Shown here: positions 60,720-64,000 of the stretch, piece after piece
Numbering within the stretch: position 1 is the first letter of the stretch
How the letters are laid out: every line of letters starts with the position of its first letter
Assembly (NCBI GenBank): GCA_011525845.1
Contig: WYBP01000011.1
Coordinates: 62,001-126,000, forward strand
DNA from: Gemmatimonadaceae bacterium
Lineage (GTDB): Bacteria; Gemmatimonadota; Gemmatimonadetes; Gemmatimonadales; Gemmatimonadaceae
DNA: 64,000 bases
Direction: 5' to 3'
Program-made: the position numbers and the translations under genes
The notes under the pieces: generated by a model
The model's input: the letters and a program-made list of their open reading frames with translations, nothing else
Database searches by the model: none
What the model was told of the DNA's origin: nothing

Positions 60720-61787
60720 CTAGAAGCCGGAGAGCTTCGTGATGCGCCCCTGCGTCCCCACCGCCCACCCCGCGCGCGGCGACGCGAAGGCGACGGACCA
60801 GTAGTTCAAGGTGTCGATCGGCACCCAGGATGCACCCTCGTCGCGCGAGTAGACGCTTCCGTTGGGTCCGACGGCGACGACGGTCGGCACGGCGGCGCCC
60901 GGCACCCAGCTGCCGCCCCAGGCGCCGACCTTGAGCGCGGGGGTGGTGCGCGAGCTCCAGGTGGCGCCGCCGTCGGCCGTCGTCGCGATCAGCAGGTCGC
61001 CGGGCACGGTCGCGTAGCCGCCGCCGAGGACCATGCCGTGCGATGCGTCGCGGAAGATGACGGACTGCGCGCCGCTCCCCTCATGCGAACTGATCGGGAG
61101 CGAGTCGACGCGCCAGGTCGCGCCGAAATCCGTGGTGCGGAGCAGTCGCGACCGCGCCGGCGTGCTCATCACGATCCACGCGAGGCCCCCGGGCCCGGTC
61201 TCCACGCAGGTGCCGCTCGCGGCGAAGCTCCCCTCCCCTGCGGCGGCCGCGGGAAGCGCGGCCGCCGCGATTCGTGTCCAGTGCGCGCCGCCATCGGAGG
61301 TGGTGAGGACCGCCATCTCCGTCCCGATGGCATCCCCGATCGCGATGCCGCGCTCCGCGTCCCAGAAGTCGAAGCAGTCGTAGAACCCGGCCGGGTCGGC
61401 GTTCCGGAACTGCTCCGCCCAGGAGGCGCCGCCGTCCACCGTCTTGTAGATCCGCGACTGCGCCCCGTTCCCGATGCTGAGCAGGTAGGCGGTGTGCGCG
61501 TCCACCGCGTGCACGTCCCGGAACTGCAGCGAGTCGGCACCGGGCACGCGACCCGACGTCCACGTGGTGCCGCCGTCGATGGTCCGCACCCAGGTGCCCT
61601 GCGAGCCGCTCGCCCACGCGACCTGGTCGTCCACCGGGTTCACGGCGATCAGGAGCGCGCGCGTGCCACTCGACTGCTCCGCGCGCTGGATCGCGGGCTG
61701 GGGCTCCAGTGGGTGCGAGCGCTGCCCGGCCGGCGCTGCCGCCGCGAGTACGATCGCACCGCACAGTACGACACCCGACGGCCGCAT
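60720..61787 (-). CDS. Secreted Asp-box (BNR/YCF48-like) beta-propeller protein
   Basis: 355 residues with a signal peptide (GVVLCGAIVLAAAAPAG). Six Asp-box motifs are spread along the protein: DGGTTW, DGGASW, DGGAHW, DFGATW, DGGATW and DEGASW. YCF48/HCF136-like propellers of this type bind proteins in periplasm or thylakoid lumen; in non-photosynthetic bacteria they are of unknown function. Sialidase activity is unlikely without the Arg triad. Confidence 0.85.
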   Translation of the reverse strand: MRPSGVVLCGAIVLAAAAPAGQRSHPLEPQPAIQRAEQSSGTRALLIAVNPVDDQVAWASGSQGTWVRTIDGGTTWTSGRVPGADSLQFRDVHAVDAHTAYLLSIGNGAQSRIYKTVDGGASWAEQFRNADPAGFYDCFDFWDAERGIAIGDAIGTEMAVLTTSDGGAHWTRIAAAALPAAAAGEGSFAASGTCVETGPGGLAWIVMSTPARSRLLRTTDFGATWRVDSLPISSHEGSGAQSVIFRDASHGMVLGGGYATVPGDLLIATTADGGATWSSRTTPALKVGAWGGSWVPGAAVPTVVAVGPNGSVYSRDEGASWVPIDTLNYWSVAFASPRAGWAVGTQGRITKLSGF

Positions 61788-61816
61788 GACACGCCTCCGC
61801 TAGAAGTGAGCGGAAG

Positions 61817-64000
61817 CTACTCGCTGCGCATCGCGTCCGACGGGTCGACGCGCGCCGCGCGTCGTGCGGGGATCAGGCAGGCCAATGCCCCGGTCGCCGC
61901 CAGCACCAGCGCCACGCCGCCGAAGACCACCGGGTCCAGCGGCTTCACGTCGAACAGGATCACGGTCATCACGCGCGCGATCGCCGCCGCGAGCAGGAGG
62001 CCGAGCACGAGCCCGATCGCGAGCTGGCGCACGCCGCCGTTCAGGATCAGCCGCAGCACATGCGCGGCGCTGGCGCCGAGCGCCATCCGGATCCCCACCT
62101 CGCGCTCCCGGCGGCTCACGGAGAACGACATCACGGCGTAGAGGCCGATCGAGGCGAGGAAGAGCGCGACGAAGCCGAAGGCCATGAACATCGTGCCGAA
62201 CACCCGGACGAACCAGAGCGGTTCAGCGATGGCCTGGTCGAGCGTCATCGGCCAGTAGGTCGGAAGGTCGGGGTTGAGGGCGTTCACCTCGCTGCGGATC
62301 GGATCCGCCAGCGCCATCGGGGATCCGGTGGCGCGCGCGGCGACGTAGACGAACCGCGACGGCTCCTGCGCGAGCGGCCGGAACACGATCGGTGGCCGTG
62401 GGTCCTCCGGGTCGCCGGCGAAGAGGTCGGGCACCACCCCGACCACGGTGGCCCAGGGCGCGGTGCTCCGCGAGTCGCCGAACCGGATGCGGCGGCCCAG
62501 CGGGTCCACGCCGGGGAAGTGCTGCCGGGCGAACCGCTCGTTCACCACCGCGACGGGGAGCCCGTCGCCGCGGTCGCTCGCGGCGAGGAAGCGGCCGCTG
62601 CGCAGCGGGATGTCGAGCGTCTCGAAGAACCCCGGCGTCACCGCCACCCAGCGCGTGTCGGGGTACTCGCGGTCCTCGGTGTAGGTCGCGCCCTCGAGCG
62701 CGAAGCGGGTGCCGTTCAGGCCCTGCTGGGCACCCGGCAGGCCCGAGGCGAGTGCCGCCGCATGCACCCCGGGGAGCGACCCGACGCGCGCGTCCAGCTG
62801 CTCGAAGAAGAGGCGCTGCGCCGTGGTGTCGGTGTACGACGACGGGAACCCGATGCGCGTGGTGTAGACGCTGGCCGTCTCGAAGCCGGTGTCCCGCGTG
62901 CGCGCGTTCGCGACGCTCTTGATCATGAGACCCGCGGCCACCAGCAGCCCGCAGGAGAGCGCGATCTCGAACACCACGAGCGCCTTGCTGATGCGCCCGA
63001 TCTTGAGGCTCGACGCGCCGCGCGACTCGTCCTTGAGCACCTCGGCGATGTCGGAGCGCGAGGCCTGGTAGGCGGGGATCAGCCCCGAGAGGAGCGTCGC
63101 GAGCAGCGCGACCCCGATCGCGAACACCAGCACCGGCGGGTAGATGCCGATGTCGATGAAGAACGGAGGCTGCGACGACGCGATCGCGCAGTTGAACGCC
63201 CCGACGCTCGCGTAGGCGACGATCACGCCGAGCACGGTGCCCGCCGCCGCGAGCACGAGCGCCTCGGCGAGGAAGATGCGCACGATCGCGCCCCGCGTCG
63301 CGCCGAGCGCGGTCCGCACGCCGACCTCCTTGGTGCGGTGCGCGGCGCGGTCGAGCAGCAGGTTCGCGACGTTGGTGCAGGCGATCAGCAGCACGAAGAA
63401 GACGGCGCCGAGCATGGTGTAGAGGAGCTGGCGCGGTTCGGGCCCGATGGCGGCCTCGGTGAACTCCATCACGATGCCCGAGAAGCCGGCATTCGTCTCG
63501 GGATACTCGGCACCCAGCCGCTGCATGATGGTCGTGACGTCGGCCGCGGCCTGCTCGTGCGTGAGGCCGGGATTGAGCTTGCCCACGGCGGTCACGTAGA
63601 GCCCGTCGCCTCGCGTCCCCACGAGCGGGTCCGTCTGCATCGGGAGCCAGAGCTCGTCCCCCTGCGGGAACCCGAACCCATCGGGCATCACGCCGATCAC
63701 CTCGAAGGGCTCGCCATTCACCCGGATGCTCGTCCCGATCACCGACTCGGCACCGCCGAACCGCGTCTGCCACATGTCGTAGCCGAGCACCGCCACGCGT
63801 GCGCCCTGCGGGGTGTCCTCGCCGGGCCTGAAGTCGCGTCCCAGGAGGGGCTGCACCCCCGTCATCGCGAAGAGCTGCTGCGTGACCCAGGACCCGGAAT
63901 AGCGCTCGGCGCGCAGGTCGCCGCTCACGTTCATCGTGCCACTGGTGTACGCGCCGAACTGGGCGAAGCTCCGCTGCTGCGCCGCGACGTCCACGTAGTC
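61817..64000 (-). CDS. MacB/FtsX-like ABC transporter permease (ADOP type), 5' end outside window
   Basis: The frame is open to the right edge; codons reach 64000 (DYVDVAAQQRSFAQFG), so GTG at 63994 is internal. More than 725 residues. A MacB periplasmic core domain (VIGVMPDGFGFPQGDELWLP) is followed by an FtsX domain with NVANLLLDRAAHRTKEVGVR, a second periplasmic domain and a second FtsX domain near the C terminus (VMSFSVSRREREVGIRMALG). The duplicated arrangement is the orphan-permease type common in Acidobacteriota and Gemmatimonadota. No ATPase is visible in the window. Confidence 0.88.
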   Translation of the reverse strand, partial: DYVDVAAQQRSFAQFGAYTSGTMNVSGDLRAERYSGSWVTQQLFAMTGVQPLLGRDFRPGEDTPQGARVAVLGYDMWQTRFGGAESVIGTSIRVNGEPFEVIGVMPDGFGFPQGDELWLPMQTDPLVGTRGDGLYVTAVGKLNPGLTHEQAAADVTTIMQRLGAEYPETNAGFSGIVMEFTEAAIGPEPRQLLYTMLGAVFFVLLIACTNVANLLLDRAAHRTKEVGVRTALGATRGAIVRIFLAEALVLAAAGTVLGVIVAYASVGAFNCAIASSQPPFFIDIGIYPPVLVFAIGVALLATLLSGLIPAYQASRSDIAEVLKDESRGASSLKIGRISKALVVFEIALSCGLLVAAGLMIKSVANARTRDTGFETASVYTTRIGFPSSYTDTTAQRLFFEQLDARVGSLPGVHAAALASGLPGAQQGLNGTRFALEGATYTEDREYPDTRWVAVTPGFFETLDIPLRSGRFLAASDRGDGLPVAVVNERFARQHFPGVDPLGRRIRFGDSRSTAPWATVVGVVPDLFAGDPEDPRPPIVFRPLAQEPSRFVYVAARATGSPMALADPIRSEVNALNPDLPTYWPMTLDQAIAEPLWFVRVFGTMFMAFGFVALFLASIGLYAVMSFSVSRREREVGIRMALGASAAHVLRLILNGGVRQLAIGLVLGLLLAAAIARVMTVILFDVKPLDPVVFGGVALVLAATGALACLIPARRAARVDPSDAMRSE

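Noticed and set aside
1-64000. CRISPR arrays, insertion sequences, tRNA or rRNA genes
   Set aside because: No regularly spaced repeats, transposase motifs, cloverleaf-like sequences or rRNA stretches were recognised on reading the sequence.
61817-64000. Internal GTG 63994 as the start of the permease
   Set aside because: The frame is open through base 64000 and the residues before it continue the same domain, so the gene is cut by the window edge.

Overview
The window is one contiguous, very GC-rich, gene-dense bacterial chromosome segment with about 61 protein-coding genes. No rRNA, tRNA, CRISPR array, insertion sequence or prophage is visible, and no gene-free gap exceeds about 200 bases. 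The gene content suggests a Gemmatimonadota (Gemmatimonas-like) organism: three adjacent DUF4097 genes behind an ECF sigma factor, a DUF5916/CBM9 outer-membrane-type protein, a MacB/FtsX (ADOP-type) permease, secreted TPR proteins, an Asp-box protein, many lipoproteins and a TonB protein. The envelope is therefore Gram-negative. The phylum call is inference from gene content, not from a marker gene.

Layout. 1-2.8 kb: the end of an adenine-specific DNA methyltransferase coupled to an SF2 helicase, possibly a restriction or defence pair. 2.7-7.3 kb: a membrane protein, then ECF sigma factor, anti-sigma factor and three DUF4097 envelope proteins. 7.4-10.2 kb: small housekeeping and secreted genes. 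10.3-12.4 kb: arginase plus an archaeal-type ornithine cyclodeaminase (arginine to proline). 12.5-16.3 kb: a sodium:solute symporter preceded by a 34-residue membrane microprotein, DUF456 and cardiolipin synthase. 16.5-22.7 kb: a lipoprotein and a molybdenum hydroxylase cassette (IorA, IorB, XdhC, MobA-like cofactor transferase) coupled to an unrecognised secreted protein. 22.7-30.2 kb: S41 protease with a TPR partner, a thiol oxidoreductase/hydrolase pair, a lipase-like hydrolase, a methyltransferase and MgtE. 30.2-38.2 kb: TPR protein, PQQ-type sugar dehydrogenase, lipoprotein, PagL-like lipid A deacylase, MHS transporter and DUF5916 protein, all on the minus strand. 38.2-40.3 kb: D-serine dehydratase-like enzyme, RidA and HNH nuclease.

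40.4-48.1 kb is the most coherent metabolic unit: seven tightly coupled plus-strand genes for aerobic CoA-dependent 2-aminobenzoate (anthranilate) breakdown. They are a bifunctional aminobenzoyl-CoA monooxygenase/reductase, an SDR, a MarR regulator, a crotonase-fold enzyme, an acyl-CoA dehydrogenase, an aminobenzoate-CoA ligase and a RidA deaminase. An AT-rich palindrome overlapping a promoter sits just upstream and is a likely MarR operator.

48.1-64 kb: two tandem orphan histidine kinases, a stand-alone FabH, a Tat-exported protein, a divergent creatininase-family protein, proline dehydrogenase, a 557-residue protein with a GNAT-like segment, TonB, cupin, a non-canonical SDR, DinB, DUF1761, a secreted protein, an Asp-box protein and a truncated MacB-type permease at the right edge. 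Proline dehydrogenase could oxidise the proline made by the arginase/cyclodeaminase pair.

Overlapping stop/start codons (ATGA, GTGA, TGATG) are common, and two convergent pairs share a single CTAG as both stop codons. All functional calls rest on motif recognition by eye; no database search was run.
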